Shown in pieces: positions 9,211-18,368 of a stretch of 64,000 nucleotides of DNA (its first letter is position 1; every line of letters begins with the position of its first letter). A program made the position numbers and the translations under genes. The notes under the pieces are model-generated. The model made no database searches. It had not been told where the DNA came from and was given only the letters and a program-made list of their open reading frames with translations. This DNA comes from Granulicatella seriolae (lineage in GTDB: Bacteria; Bacillota; Bacilli; Lactobacillales; Aerococcaceae): assembly GCF_024543085.1 (NCBI RefSeq), contig NZ_JANHNZ010000009.1, forward strand, positions 1-64,000, written 5' to 3'.

Positions 9211-10059
9211 ATGAGTAATCAACGGTTTTTATTGATGGAATCCAGTCTGCGTAATTTAACATTTAAGTTAGAGTCTATTACCCTATCCAGTTTTGATGAG
9301 GATTGGCACAGTACCTTGCACACTCACCCATTTACAGAGTTATTTTACGTCACTGAGGGAGAAGGCTTTTTCGTAACCAATACTAGCAAAATCTCAGTAC
9401 GAGAAAATGATTTAATTATTGTAAATCCGCATATCGAACATACGGAGGCATCATCTGACAACAAGCCACTCAAGTATATTGTTGCTGGTATTCAAGGTCT
9501 ATCTTTTTCTAAGCCTACTAAGGAAATCCATGACGAAGTGGAAACCTTCTTCTCTATCTCAAGTTTTCACGATGAGAATAAGGACCTCTTAAACTATCTG
9601 AACACCATTTTAACGGAAATTGATAATGAACAACCTGGTTATGAAATGATATGTCATGCCATGCTAGAGGCTTTGATTATTAAATTGCTTCGGCAACAAA
9701 CTTTCGAGTTGGATACAGCTCCGAAAAATAAGTTGACCAAAGATGTTACCTTAATGAAGCAATATATGCAAAACCATTATCATCAACGAATTACGCTAGA
9801 CCATCTGGCACAGGTGACTCATTTGAACCGGTATTATATTTCCCATACCTTTAAAAATAAAGTAGGCATGTCCCCTATGGAATTTTTAAACAGCATCCGA
9901 ATTAAAGAAAGTAAAATATTATTGGAGACAACCAACTATTCGATTACACAAATCGCTACTATCGTAGGGTTTTCTAATCAGTCCTATTTTTCAGAAACCT
10001 TTAAACAAAAAATTGGTGTTTCTCCAAGCAACTATCGAAAAGAGAGGCAAGAAGCATGA
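9211..10059 (+). CDS. AraC family transcriptional regulator
   Basis: A regulator of 282 residues. The N-terminal cupin domain (about 10-130) has the metal/ligand-type motif HTHPFTELFYV. The C-terminal AraC DNA-binding domain has two helix-turn-helix motifs (about 185-280), including LNRYYISHTFKNKVGMSP and FSNQSYFSETFKQKIGVSP. The start is set at ATG 9211, six bases after GGGGG; the earlier frame start lacks a site. Its stop overlaps the start of the acetyltransferase gene (ATGA), so the two are co-expressed. The ligand is unknown, probably a sugar given the family. Confidence 0.88.
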   Translation: MSNQRFLLMESSLRNLTFKLESITLSSFDEDWHSTLHTHPFTELFYVTEGEGFFVTNTSKISVRENDLIIVNPHIEHTEASSDNKPLKYIVAGIQGLSFSKPTKEIHDEVETFFSISSFHDENKDLLNYLNTILTEIDNEQPGYEMICHAMLEALIIKLLRQQTFELDTAPKNKLTKDVTLMKQYMQNHYHQRITLDHLAQVTHLNRYYISHTFKNKVGMSPMEFLNSIRIKESKILLETTNYSITQIATIVGFSNQSYFSETFKQKIGVSPSNYRKERQEA

Positions 10060-10622
10060 TAATTCGTAAACCTAGATTAGATGAGAGAGAACAATTAATT
10101 CCTTTATTAATGATCATTTTAAACAGTATGGATTTAGAATTCCTCAAGGAAGCTGACCCCAAAGATGTTAGAGAAATGCTCTTTCACGCTATGGGGACTC
10201 CGGGCTACCGCTATAGCATGGACCACGCCTTAGTAGCTGATATTGACGGAGCGATAGCAGGTGTCGCCTTTGGCTATCCTGGTGAGATTGAGGACACTAT
10301 TGACCTTGCTATGGACGATTTGTTTGCAGCCTATAATTATCCAACAGGCAACAAACTCTTCATTGACAAGGAAACCTTCCCTGGTGAATGGTATTTGGAC
10401 TCCTTAGTAACACATGAGGACTACCGCGGACTTGGTGTAGGAACCGCCCTACTCAAATCACTACCAGAAATGGCAAGAGCCACTAATCAAACCAAAATTG
10501 GCTTGAATTGCGAAGTGGATAATCAGGGGGCCTATAAACTTTATAGCTCTCTTGGTTTCAAAGACCATAGTATACGCATGATTGGTAGCCATCAATACCA
10601 ACATATGCAGTGGGTGGTTTAA
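10056..10622 (+). CDS. GNAT family N-acetyltransferase
   Basis: Acetyl-CoA-dependent acetyltransferase of 188 residues. The acetyl-CoA binding motif is in YRGLGVGTALLKSLP, preceded by the conserved beta strand WYLDSLVTHEDY. The C-terminal half contains a typical GAYKLYSSLGF motif. The substrate is unknown. It is translationally coupled to the AraC regulator, which may control it, and a terminator follows 20 bases later. Confidence 0.88.
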   Translation: MIIRKPRLDEREQLIPLLMIILNSMDLEFLKEADPKDVREMLFHAMGTPGYRYSMDHALVADIDGAIAGVAFGYPGEIEDTIDLAMDDLFAAYNYPTGNKLFIDKETFPGEWYLDSLVTHEDYRGLGVGTALLKSLPEMARATNQTKIGLNCEVDNQGAYKLYSSLGFKDHSIRMIGSHQYQHMQWVV

Positions 10623-10642
10623 TTTTGTATTTAAGTGTTAAT

Positions 10643-10678
10643 AAAAAATCTTCCAACGTAGAAGTTGGAAGATTTTTT
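10643..10678. terminator. Rho-independent terminator after the GNAT gene
   Basis: Perfect 15-bp stem (10643-10657 with 10664-10678) with a short loop and flanking A/T runs. Confidence 0.85.
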
Positions 10679-10699
10679 GTTTTATTAGATAAATCCTAT

Positions 10700-10850
10700 A
10701 ACGTCGTCCTCACGCTCTTTTTTTAACGCGTTCGGACTCCTAGCTATTCGGGATTTAGATAAATTTTTCTACAGCCTCTTCAAGGCTTTCGTAAAAATTT
10801 CCTAAAATCCTGTCATAGCTGAACAGTCGTCCTCACGCTCTTTTTTTCAC
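10700..10850 (-). repeat. Direct repeat of the acuB 3' end with a gene remnant
   Basis: The 20 bases starting GTCGTCCTCACGCTC recur at about 10704 and 10827, about 123 bases apart. The right copy is the 3' end of acuB (codons KKRA and stop). On the minus strand the left copy encodes the same KKRA-stop ending. Between them the minus strand reads LFSYDRILGNFYESLEEA, continues VEKFI, and stops. This is coding-like but has no start codon or ribosome site. It looks like a duplication or gene remnant left beside acuB. Confidence 0.5.
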
Positions 10851-11480
10851 TGCGCTTACGACTTTGTAGTTTTTTTGTGCTAGTAGGTCAGCTACTTCGT
10901 CAGGTTGTTGGCTTTCTACTTGCAGCACTACCATTATGGCACCTTCTTGGTGGTAGACAGCGATTTGGGTGATGTTGATATCGTTATTTTTCATAATGCT
11001 AGAAATATCTTCAAGCGTCCCTTTTCTGTCTTCGGTTATTTCGATGACTAGGCGTGAACCTGGTGTGTAGTAACCTAAAATATCTACGAAAGCATCAAAG
11101 ATATCTTTATCCGTAATGATACCCAGAAGTTTGTTTTGGTCTTCGACAACGACCAGTACACCAATATTTTTTGTACGCATCAAGACCGCTGCTTCTTCAA
11201 GCAAGGTATCTTTATGAACAGTTACGACTTGTTTAATCATGATATCTTTTGCCGTCGTTTTATTGAGCAAGTAATTCAATTCGTGCACGCTCAGACTAGT
11301 GGCTGTTGATGGTGAGTTTCGAGCAATAATTTCTTCCGTTACCAAACCAACTAAGTGGCCATCTACAACGACTGGAAGACGATGAATATCATGCTCCTTC
11401 ATTAAATCTAAAGCCTCAATGACAGTTGTTTCCGGCGAGATGGTCACCATATCCGTTGACATATATGTTTTTACATCCAT
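10833..11480 (-). CDS. acuB: CBS domain protein (AcuB-like)
   Basis: A 215-residue protein with two CBS domains (about residues 1-60 and 75-135) forming one adenosine-nucleotide-binding Bateman module, then a C-terminal ACT-like region (about 140-210). It sits two bases after livF with AGGAGG just upstream, so it belongs to the liv operon. AcuB proteins next to branched-chain amino acid importers are common in Lactobacillales. A role sensing energy state or amino acids is inference; no enzyme activity is expected. Confidence 0.82.
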   Translation of the reverse strand: MDVKTYMSTDMVTISPETTVIEALDLMKEHDIHRLPVVVDGHLVGLVTEEIIARNSPSTATSLSVHELNYLLNKTTAKDIMIKQVVTVHKDTLLEEAAVLMRTKNIGVLVVVEDQNKLLGIITDKDIFDAFVDILGYYTPGSRLVIEITEDRKGTLEDISSIMKNNDINITQIAVYHQEGAIMVVLQVESQQPDEVADLLAQKNYKVVSAVKKRA

Positions 11481-11482
11481 GA

Positions 11483-12187
11483 TTATCCTCCTAAATAGGC
11501 TTTTTGAACTTCGTCACTAGCCAACAATTCCTGACCAGTTCCACTTAACACGATTTGACCAGTTTCCAAGACATACCCTCTATCTGCAATTGACAACGCC
11601 ATCTTTGCATTTTGCTCAATCAAAAGTACTGTAGTCCCCTGTGACTGAATATCTTGAATAATATTAAAAATTTCCCTGATGAAAATAGGAGCCAGACCCA
11701 TGGAAGGCTCATCCAACAATAAGAGTTTAGGGCGAGTCATTAAAGCACGTCCCATGGCCAACATTTGTTGCTCCCCACCTGAAAGGGTCGCAGCATCTTG
11801 ATTTTTTCGTTCTTCAAGAATCGGAAACCGTTGAAAAATGGTCTCCATATCTTTTTGTATCTCATCTCTATCATTCCGCAAAAAAGCGCCTAAGTCAAGG
11901 TTTTCCTTAACGGTTAGTCCTTTAAATACGTGTCGCCCTTCTGGCACCTGAGCTAAGCCTAAAGAAACTATTTTTTTAGTAGGCATTTTTGAGATGTCTT
12001 GTTCTAGATAAGTGATGCTTCCTTTTGATGGACGGACTAGTCCAGAAATAGTTTTTAAGATGGTTGATTTTCCAGCTCCATTAGCCCCTATAAGAGAGAC
12101 AATCTCGCCTTGATTAACCTCAAAAGAAACTCCTCTGACCGCTTGAATCATGCCGTAATGTACTTCTAAGTCCTCTACTTGTAACAT
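11483..12187 (-). CDS. livF: Branched-chain amino acid ABC transporter ATPase LivF
   Basis: One of the two cytoplasmic ATPases of the high-affinity leucine/isoleucine/valine importer. Walker A is GANGAGKST, the signature is LSGGEQQ, Walker B is LLLLDEPSMGLAP, and the QVPEGRHVF segment is typical of LivF. Length 234 is normal. ATG 12187 is preferred because GGAGGTGA lies just before it; a longer frame would run into livG. The gene starts two bases after the livG stop. Confidence 0.94.
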   Translation of the reverse strand: MLQVEDLEVHYGMIQAVRGVSFEVNQGEIVSLIGANGAGKSTILKTISGLVRPSKGSITYLEQDISKMPTKKIVSLGLAQVPEGRHVFKGLTVKENLDLGAFLRNDRDEIQKDMETIFQRFPILEERKNQDAATLSGGEQQMLAMGRALMTRPKLLLLDEPSMGLAPIFIREIFNIIQDIQSQGTTVLLIEQNAKMALSIADRGYVLETGQIVLSGTGQELLASDEVQKAYLGG

Positions 12188-12188
12188 C

Positions 12189-12962
12189 TCATTCACCTCC
12201 CAAATAAGCTCTGATAACATCAGGGTTTGCTTTGATTTCATCAGGTGTCCCATGGGCTAATAAACGTCCATACTCCAAAACATATAAGCGTTGGCAAATT
12301 TCCATAACCAAGGACATATCGTGTTCAATTAAGACAACCGTCAAGTTAAATTGCTGTCTGATTTGCGCAATTAAATTAGTCAATTCAGCTGTTTCTTGTG
12401 GATTCATACCCGCAGCTGGTTCATCTAAGAATAAAATTTTCGGCTTTGTGGCTAATGCCCGCACAATCTCTAAACGTCTTTGTTGCCCATAAGCTAGATT
12501 TTTAGCTTGGTCATTTTGGTTGGCTTCTAAATTAAAAATCTTCAAAAGTTCTAATGCTTGTTCACGCATTTTTTCTTCGGTTTCATAATAAGGCTTAGTT
12601 CGAAAAAGTGTTGAAAAGAGTGAGTTTTCCCCATGAGCATGCATGCCAATCATGACATTTTCAAGAACGGTTAAGTCTTTAAATAAGCGGATGTTTTGGA
12701 AGGTTCTAGCCAAGCCAAGTTCGGTAATTTTATTTGGAGCTAGCCCATTTAATACCTGCTTACCGCTTTGGGTTTCTAGTTCAATTGTTCCTTCACTTGG
12801 CACATAAACACCAGTTAGAAGGTTGAACAAGGTAGTTTTACCTGCACCATTTGGCCCGATTAAACCAACTAATTCTCCTTGGTTGAGGTAAAGAGAGACG
12901 TTGGATACGGCCGCAAGTCCACCAAAGTTTTTGGTTAGGTGTTTAACTTCTAATAAACTCAT
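12189..12962 (-). CDS. livG: Branched-chain amino acid ABC transporter ATPase LivG
   Basis: Second ATPase of the Liv importer, 257 residues. Walker A is GPNGAGKTT, the signature is LAYGQQRRLEIVRAL (the degenerate form usual for LivG), Walker B is ILFLDEPAAGMNP, and LARTFQNIRLF is family-typical. Its start overlaps the livM stop (ATGA), showing tight coupling within the operon. Confidence 0.94.
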   Translation of the reverse strand: MSLLEVKHLTKNFGGLAAVSNVSLYLNQGELVGLIGPNGAGKTTLFNLLTGVYVPSEGTIELETQSGKQVLNGLAPNKITELGLARTFQNIRLFKDLTVLENVMIGMHAHGENSLFSTLFRTKPYYETEEKMREQALELLKIFNLEANQNDQAKNLAYGQQRRLEIVRALATKPKILFLDEPAAGMNPQETAELTNLIAQIRQQFNLTVVLIEHDMSLVMEICQRLYVLEYGRLLAHGTPDEIKANPDVIRAYLGGE

Positions 12963-13930
12963 GCAGACTCCTCCTTTTTACCTTTTTTCTTGAAGAATTT
13001 TTCAACTAAGGATCCGAAACGGAATTCTTTCGTTCCCAAGAGCCCACCTGGACGAAAGACCATGATAAGCACTAAAGCAACGGCATAGATAATCATCCGA
13101 ATTTGTCCATAAGGTTGTAAAATCATATTGACTAAGCCTAATAAAATAGCTGCTACAAAGGAACCTGTAAAAGAACCAATCCCACCAAAAACAACTATAA
13201 TCAAAATATCAATGGATTTGGTGAAGGTAAAGTCACTTGGGGTCACGACACCGATATAGGTTGCTGACAGGGTACCACCGATACTTGCGGTAACGGCACC
13301 TAGAATAAAGGCAATAATCTTATACTTGGTTACATTAACCCCCATAGATTCAGCAGCAATTTCATCTTGAAGTACCGCATAAGTTGCTCTTCCGGCACTA
13401 GAATAAGCATAATTTAAGATTAAAATGGTCGTCAAAACTAAGAAAACATAAACAATCGTCCAAGTTGTACTAAGTGGAATTCCATTAATACCGGCAGCAC
13501 CATTTGTAATGCCTTGCATATTGATAAGGGCAACTCGAATGATCTCGGCTACTCCTAGGGTGGCAATGGCTAGATAGTCCCCTTTTAGACGAAGGGTTGG
13601 AATTCCTACTAGTAGTGCCACAATAATTGATACAGCAACTCCAGCTAGCATCCCTAGATACATGCCTGCCATACCCGGAACCATTGTCCCTAAGATGGCA
13701 CCACCGTATGCTCCAATGGCGATAAATCCGGCATGTCCCAATGAGAATTGCCCGGCTACACCCAGGATTAAGTTAAGTCCTACGGCATAGATGATATTGA
13801 TCATGATGGTTACTAGCGTAATTTCATAGTAAGCGTTGATAACACGAGCCTGAATTAATAGATAAAGAACAAGATATCCGACTATGGCTAGGAGTGCCCA
13901 TGCTATATTTTTTTTGTGAAATCGTTGCAT
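12959..13930 (-). CDS. livM: Branched-chain amino acid ABC transporter permease LivM
   Basis: Polytopic permease with eight to ten helices. It has the LivM signature stretch LKGDYLAIATLGVAEIIR and the GGIGSFTGSFVAAILLG loop shared by the family. The C-terminal tail is very basic. The start is uncertain: ATG 13930 directly follows AGGGAG, while an in-frame GTG lies at 13939. About 323 residues. Confidence 0.92.
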   Translation of the reverse strand: MQRFHKKNIAWALLAIVGYLVLYLLIQARVINAYYEITLVTIMINIIYAVGLNLILGVAGQFSLGHAGFIAIGAYGGAILGTMVPGMAGMYLGMLAGVAVSIIVALLVGIPTLRLKGDYLAIATLGVAEIIRVALINMQGITNGAAGINGIPLSTTWTIVYVFLVLTTILILNYAYSSAGRATYAVLQDEIAAESMGVNVTKYKIIAFILGAVTASIGGTLSATYIGVVTPSDFTFTKSIDILIIVVFGGIGSFTGSFVAAILLGLVNMILQPYGQIRMIIYAVALVLIMVFRPGGLLGTKEFRFGSLVEKFFKKKGKKEESA

Positions 13931-13939
13931 CTCCCTCAC

Positions 13940-14818
13940 CTACACTTTCTCTTTGACATTCTTACCAAATAAACCTTGTGGTAAGACGATTAGAATAACA
14001 ATTAACAATAAATAAACTACAGCGTCTTTAAAGGATGAACCACCTAGATAGCTAACTAACGTTTCAAGAACACCAATGACGTAGCCACCAACCATGGCAC
14101 CCGGTATACTACCAATTCCACCTAGAACCGCTGCGATAAATGCCTTAAGCCCCGGTACCACACCCATGGTTGCTGAAATTGAGTTGTAATACAGACCAAC
14201 TAAAACCCCAGCAATACCCGCAAGAGCTGATCCTAGTGCAAAGGTAAAGGAAATCACTCGGTCCACATCAATCCCCATTAGTTTTGCCGCATCTTCATCC
14301 ACCGCTACCGCTCGCATAGCTTTCCCCATTTTTGTATATTTAACGATAAATTGTAACAGTACCATTAAACTGATGGTGGTGATAAAAATCAAAATCTGTT
14401 TGGAGTTAATCGTGACACCTAACAGGTTGTAGTTTACATTTTCCATTGGTGACGGGAAGGCTTTTACCTCCGCACCGAAAAAGTAAATCATCACATTTTC
14501 TAATAAATAAGATACCCCAATCGCTGTAATTAAGGCGGCAATTCGAGTTGACCCTCTTAGTGGTTTGTAAGCCACTCGTTCAATAATCACGCCTAATACT
14601 GCACAGAAAACCATGGCTATGAGCAAAGCGAGAAAGACATTTAAGTGCAAGATATTGATGGCGTAAAAGCCAACAAAAGCACCCATCATATAGACATCGC
14701 CATGAGCAAAGTTGATTAACTTGATCGTTCCATAAACCATGGTATACCCTAAGGCAATCAATGCATAGATACTACCTAGCGATAGGCCATTAACTAATTG
14801 TTGGAAGAATAAATCCAT
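13940..14818 (-). CDS. livH: Branched-chain amino acid ABC transporter permease LivH
   Basis: Second membrane permease of the importer, 292 residues with about eight helices. The N-terminus QLVNGLSLGSIYALIALGYT and the GGIGSIPGAMVGGYVIG loop are LivH hallmarks. ATG 14818 follows AAAGGAGTAAG. It is the first gene after livJ, separated by about 150 bases that hold a hairpin. Confidence 0.93.
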   Translation of the reverse strand: MDLFFQQLVNGLSLGSIYALIALGYTMVYGTIKLINFAHGDVYMMGAFVGFYAINILHLNVFLALLIAMVFCAVLGVIIERVAYKPLRGSTRIAALITAIGVSYLLENVMIYFFGAEVKAFPSPMENVNYNLLGVTINSKQILIFITTISLMVLLQFIVKYTKMGKAMRAVAVDEDAAKLMGIDVDRVISFTFALGSALAGIAGVLVGLYYNSISATMGVVPGLKAFIAAVLGGIGSIPGAMVGGYVIGVLETLVSYLGGSSFKDAVVYLLLIVILIVLPQGLFGKNVKEKV

Positions 14819-14895
14819 TTTCTTACTCCTTTCGTTTCCCAATCAAAAATGATTACGTTTTTGACCAAGAATTCTTTTACTTCTTAATCTGACCT

Positions 14896-14935
14896 AAAAA
14901 GAGGCCTAGAGAAGATCCCTTTGCCTCTTTCCATG
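14896..14935 (-). terminator. Possible attenuating hairpin between livJ and livH
   Basis: AAAGAGGC (898-905 in 14,xxx) pairs with GCCTCTTT (923-930), followed on the minus strand by TTTTT. A partial terminator here would let the binding protein gene be expressed more than the membrane genes. Function is inferred. Confidence 0.5.
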
Positions 14936-14971
14936 GATGATTACTTTATAATATGAGAATCTATCTTACAA

Positions 14972-16129
14972 TTAATTTCCTGACACATTTTCAGTGCTTG
15001 CCACTTTACCATCTTGCAACTCAATCATAACAGCAGTTTTTACTGGGTTATGTTCTTCATCGATAGAGAAAGTTCCTGTCACACCTGTAAAATCAGTTGT
15101 TTTTGCAATAGCTTCTGTTACTTTTGCTGAATCCGTTGTACCTGCTGTTTCAATTGCTTTGACAAGTAGATTTGTTGCATCATAAGCTAAGGCTGCGAAG
15201 GTATCTGGCGTTTTACCAAATTTCTCTTTATAAGCCGCTACAAAATCTTGAACAACTTTATCAGTACTTTCAGGTGAGAAATGAGATGTATAATAGATAT
15301 CATTCAAATTGCTGGTTCCAGCCAATTCAATCAAAGTATCACTAGCATAACCGTCACCACCTAAGATTGGTTGTGTAATGCCCATTTCACGAGCTTGTTT
15401 GATGATTAGCCCAACTTCTTCATAGTAACCAGGCAAGTATAAGACATCAAATTTCTTAGATTTTAAAGTAGTTAATACCGCTTGGAAATCAGTGTCTCCA
15501 GCTGTATAGCTTTCTTGAGCAACTAGCGTTCCGCCTTGCCCTTCAAAAGTTTTAGCGAAACTATCTTTCAATCCTTGTGAATAATCATTAGAGTTATCAA
15601 ATAAAACAACTGCGGTCTTAGCGGTAAATTTACTATTAGCAAACTTGGCTGCTGCAACCCCTTGGAATTCATCTTGGAAACAAACACGGAAGATATATTC
15701 ATACACGCTTCCTGCTGCATCTAAAGTAATTCCGTTCCCTGTTGCTGCTGGGAAGATAACTGGAATTTTAGCACGTTCTACAACTGGGATTTCTGCTTGC
15801 GCATCCCCAGTTGTTGCTGGTCCAATGATTCCAACTACACCTTCTGAAACTAATTTTGTAGCAACGGCTGCTGTTTCGGTTTTGTCTGTTTTGTTATCTG
15901 AGATAATTGCTTTAACATTTTTCTTTAAGGCCCCGCCTGCTGCATTGACTTGATCGACAGCCAACTGCATTCCTTCTGACATTGGTGTACCATAAGCTGC
16001 TGCGCCACCAGTCAACTCAAAATTCCCACCTAACTTCACTTCATCTGACGAGCCTGCACCGCCATTAGCTCCACAACCTGCTAAAAGTGCCGCTACAACT
16101 AAGCCTAATCCATATTTTTTCAAATTCAT
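14972..16129 (-). CDS. livJ: Branched-chain amino acid binding lipoprotein
   Basis: Extracellular solute-binding lipoprotein of 385 residues feeding LivHMGF. The lipobox is LLAGC with Cys at about residue 19, followed by a Gly/Ser/Asn-rich linker. The mature part shows the periplasmic-binding type 1 fold pattern: FELTGGAAAYGTP, GIIGPATTGD, and an FDNSNDYSQGL hinge segment. It heads the liv operon. The upstream 280 bases contain an AT-rich promoter region without a clear regulator site. Confidence 0.93.
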   Translation of the reverse strand: MNLKKYGLGLVVAALLAGCGANGGAGSSDEVKLGGNFELTGGAAAYGTPMSEGMQLAVDQVNAAGGALKKNVKAIISDNKTDKTETAAVATKLVSEGVVGIIGPATTGDAQAEIPVVERAKIPVIFPAATGNGITLDAAGSVYEYIFRVCFQDEFQGVAAAKFANSKFTAKTAVVLFDNSNDYSQGLKDSFAKTFEGQGGTLVAQESYTAGDTDFQAVLTTLKSKKFDVLYLPGYYEEVGLIIKQAREMGITQPILGGDGYASDTLIELAGTSNLNDIYYTSHFSPESTDKVVQDFVAAYKEKFGKTPDTFAALAYDATNLLVKAIETAGTTDSAKVTEAIAKTTDFTGVTGTFSIDEEHNPVKTAVMIELQDGKVASTENVSGN

Positions 16130-16353
16130 AAAAATCCCTCATTCCCATGTATGTTAGGTGTATCACCTGTGATTGGAAGTAGTATATAATATTCTGACAA
16201 TTCATGCAAGTACAAATACTAATCTTTTTCTAATTATTTCAAAGTTTTTTCTTATTTTCATAAAATATGTTTTAATAAAGATATATTTGGCGATTTTTTT
16301 GTTAACTTCAACAAATGTTATCGACGATTATCTCTAAACTAATATTATCCTAT

Positions 16354-16400
16354 AAAAAAAGCCCCTCACTTCCATAACAATCTAGGAGTGAGGGAGGTTT
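16354..16400 (-). terminator. Terminator of the rRNA methyltransferase gene
   Basis: CCCTCACT (16363-16370) pairs with AGTGAGGG (16387-16394). A run of seven T follows on the minus strand. It lies 10 bases past the stop of the methyltransferase gene. Confidence 0.8.
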
Positions 16401-16409
16401 TTATAAAAT

Positions 16410-17594
16410 CTATTGGTCCAATCGAATCACACGGACTTTTAGGTAATCGCTAACCGGTGTTGCTGGGGCACTTGGAAAATCTTTTGGTAGACCCAAGCTA
16501 TGTTCATAGCTATAGCTACGGCTCACACTAGACAAGCCTTCCTGAATCATTTGGTCGAATTGCTTGTCACTTACGTTAGCTGCGTTGGTTGAAGCAATTA
16601 AGACGCCTTTATAAGAAATCAAGCTGGCCAAGTCAGCAATCAGCTCTCCATAGTTTTTCGCAACCGAGAAGGTCCGTTTTTTGGTGCGAGCAAAGCTTGG
16701 TGGGTCAAGAACGATAGTATCAAAACTTAACTGTTTGCGTTTGGCATAACGAATGTAATCAAACACATCCATGACATAAATCAGTTGCGATTCTGGATCC
16801 AAATGGTTGACCATAAATTGTTCTTGCGTTTTCTCCTTACTACGGTTGGCTACGTCAACACTGGTTGTTTGGGTTGCACCACCCAAAGCTGCTACCACTG
16901 AAAAAGCCCCTGTGTAAGAAAAAGTATTCAAGACTGTTTTTCCAGCACTATAGTCCTCCAGCAACAAACGTCGAACCTCTCTTTGGTCCAAAAAGATTCC
17001 AGTCATCAAACCTTGGTTCAAATAGCTTGCAAAAGTCACACCATTCTCTTTAATCAGTAATGGCTCTGGGGCCTCTTGTCCCCAAACGTGTTGGCTTTCC
17101 TCTAGGGCACCATCTGTTTCAAAACGAACTTTTTCATAAATCCCTAAGGTTTCCGGATGCAAGTCATAGAAAGCTTCAATCACATCATCACGGTAAAGAT
17201 AAATCCCTTGACTGTACCAAGAAAAGACAGCATAACCAGCATACCAATCAATGGTCACACCACCTAAACCATCACCTTCTCCATTAAAGATACGAAAGGC
17301 ATTTGTATCTGGATTAGCGAAGAGTCCTTGCCTAGACTGGATAGCCTTAGATAAAAGCTCTGTAATGAAATCTTTGTCTAAAACTTGATTGGGATCCTTA
17401 CTGTAGATCCAAGCAACCCCTTTGTGTTGTTGCCCTAAATAGGCTTTTCCTAAAAAATTACCTCTTTCATCAGAAACAATCACTTGTTCACCTTGATTTC
17501 CTCTGATAGGTCTAGCCAAATCCAATTCCTGAATGAGTGGGCTCCCCTTTTTAATATTCCCTGCTGCTAGTCGTCTGACTACTATTGTTTCCAT
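16410..17594 (-). CDS. Class I SAM-dependent rRNA methyltransferase (RlmI/YwbD-like)
   Basis: Likely 23S rRNA cytosine-C5 methyltransferase, 394 residues. The N-terminal PUA domain (about 1-75) is followed by a linker domain and a Rossmann methyltransferase domain with motif I in LNTFSYTGAFSVVAALGG and motif IV/catalytic DPPSFARTKK. Members of this group (RlmI, RlmK-like) act on 23S rRNA; the exact base is not deducible. ATG 17594 follows AAGAGGAA. The start lies 44 bases inside the end of the VanZ-like gene. Confidence 0.88.
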   Translation of the reverse strand: METIVVRRLAAGNIKKGSPLIQELDLARPIRGNQGEQVIVSDERGNFLGKAYLGQQHKGVAWIYSKDPNQVLDKDFITELLSKAIQSRQGLFANPDTNAFRIFNGEGDGLGGVTIDWYAGYAVFSWYSQGIYLYRDDVIEAFYDLHPETLGIYEKVRFETDGALEESQHVWGQEAPEPLLIKENGVTFASYLNQGLMTGIFLDQREVRRLLLEDYSAGKTVLNTFSYTGAFSVVAALGGATQTTSVDVANRSKEKTQEQFMVNHLDPESQLIYVMDVFDYIRYAKRKQLSFDTIVLDPPSFARTKKRTFSVAKNYGELIADLASLISYKGVLIASTNAANVSDKQFDQMIQEGLSSVSRSYSYEHSLGLPKDFPSAPATPVSDYLKVRVIRLDQ

Positions 17595-18219
17595 GTTTAT
17601 TCCTCTTTTTTCTAATTTTTTTGATTCCTGCATAAATGGCATATCCCAGCAAGGTTCCTACAATGTTTAGCAAAAGATCATCGATGTGGGCAATTCCTGT
17701 GTAAAACAAGAATTGCATAGTCTCTATGGTAAAAGAGACGGTGAAGCCTGTTACTAAAGCTCTCCAAACATTTTTTTCTTTCCTAGATAATGCTCCTACA
17801 AATATCCCCAAAGGTACAAACCAAATAATATTACCCAAGACATTGTAGTAAGCCGAAAATAATGAATCCCCAAAAAACAATTTATAAGAATCCTCAAACG
17901 GTATCAAATAGATATCACTCAAAGGATGGGGAATTATCTTAACTGTAAAAATGGTGGTACTATTCCGAAATACAGTCAATTGAAAGAGCAGCAGCATATA
18001 AAAGATGCAGCCATTCTTCAAATGTTCACGTCGCCAATGGATGGGCATCCTATTCCGATGTCGAATCCAGACTAGAACTACCCATATACATAACCAGATT
18101 AAGAATAGGAATAAGGCGTGGTCCAAACTATAGAGGATTAGACGAATAAGTGGAAAATGGTTTATTTTATCTGAATACTGACTCTCTAACTGACGGTAGA
18201 GTGGTTCAAAAAAGTACAT
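17551..18219 (-). CDS. VanZ family membrane protein
   Basis: Membrane protein of 222 residues with about five helices. VanZ-type features include the conserved segment FRNSTTIFTVKIIPHPLSD, NIIWFVPLGIFVG, and the IETMQFLFYTGIAHIDDLLLNIVG stretch (IDD..LN..G is the family signature). VanZ homologues affect teicoplanin or antimicrobial peptide resistance in some species, but most have no known role. ATG 18219 follows AGGAGG. The basic C-terminus overlaps the methyltransferase start. Confidence 0.87.
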   Translation of the reverse strand: MYFFEPLYRQLESQYSDKINHFPLIRLILYSLDHALFLFLIWLCIWVVLVWIRHRNRMPIHWRREHLKNGCIFYMLLLFQLTVFRNSTTIFTVKIIPHPLSDIYLIPFEDSYKLFFGDSLFSAYYNVLGNIIWFVPLGIFVGALSRKEKNVWRALVTGFTVSFTIETMQFLFYTGIAHIDDLLLNIVGTLLGYAIYAGIKKIRKKRNKHGNNSSQTTSSREY

Positions 18220-18368
18220 ATAGCCCTCCTGTATAGATAGCTGACTCACGCTCAACTTACTTAGTAATATCCTAAGATATTCTTATATGAGCCTTACATC
18301 ATGAAAACTACGTTGATAGACATAGAGCTCCACAAGAACTTAGTTATCTTCGTAGTTTTCAAGGGGTT

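Noticed and set aside
18302-18360. Clear terminator after the histidine kinase
   Set aside because: GAAAACTACG and CGTAGTTTTC pair but enclose about 39 bases and lack a proper T run; mentioned in the gene entry only.
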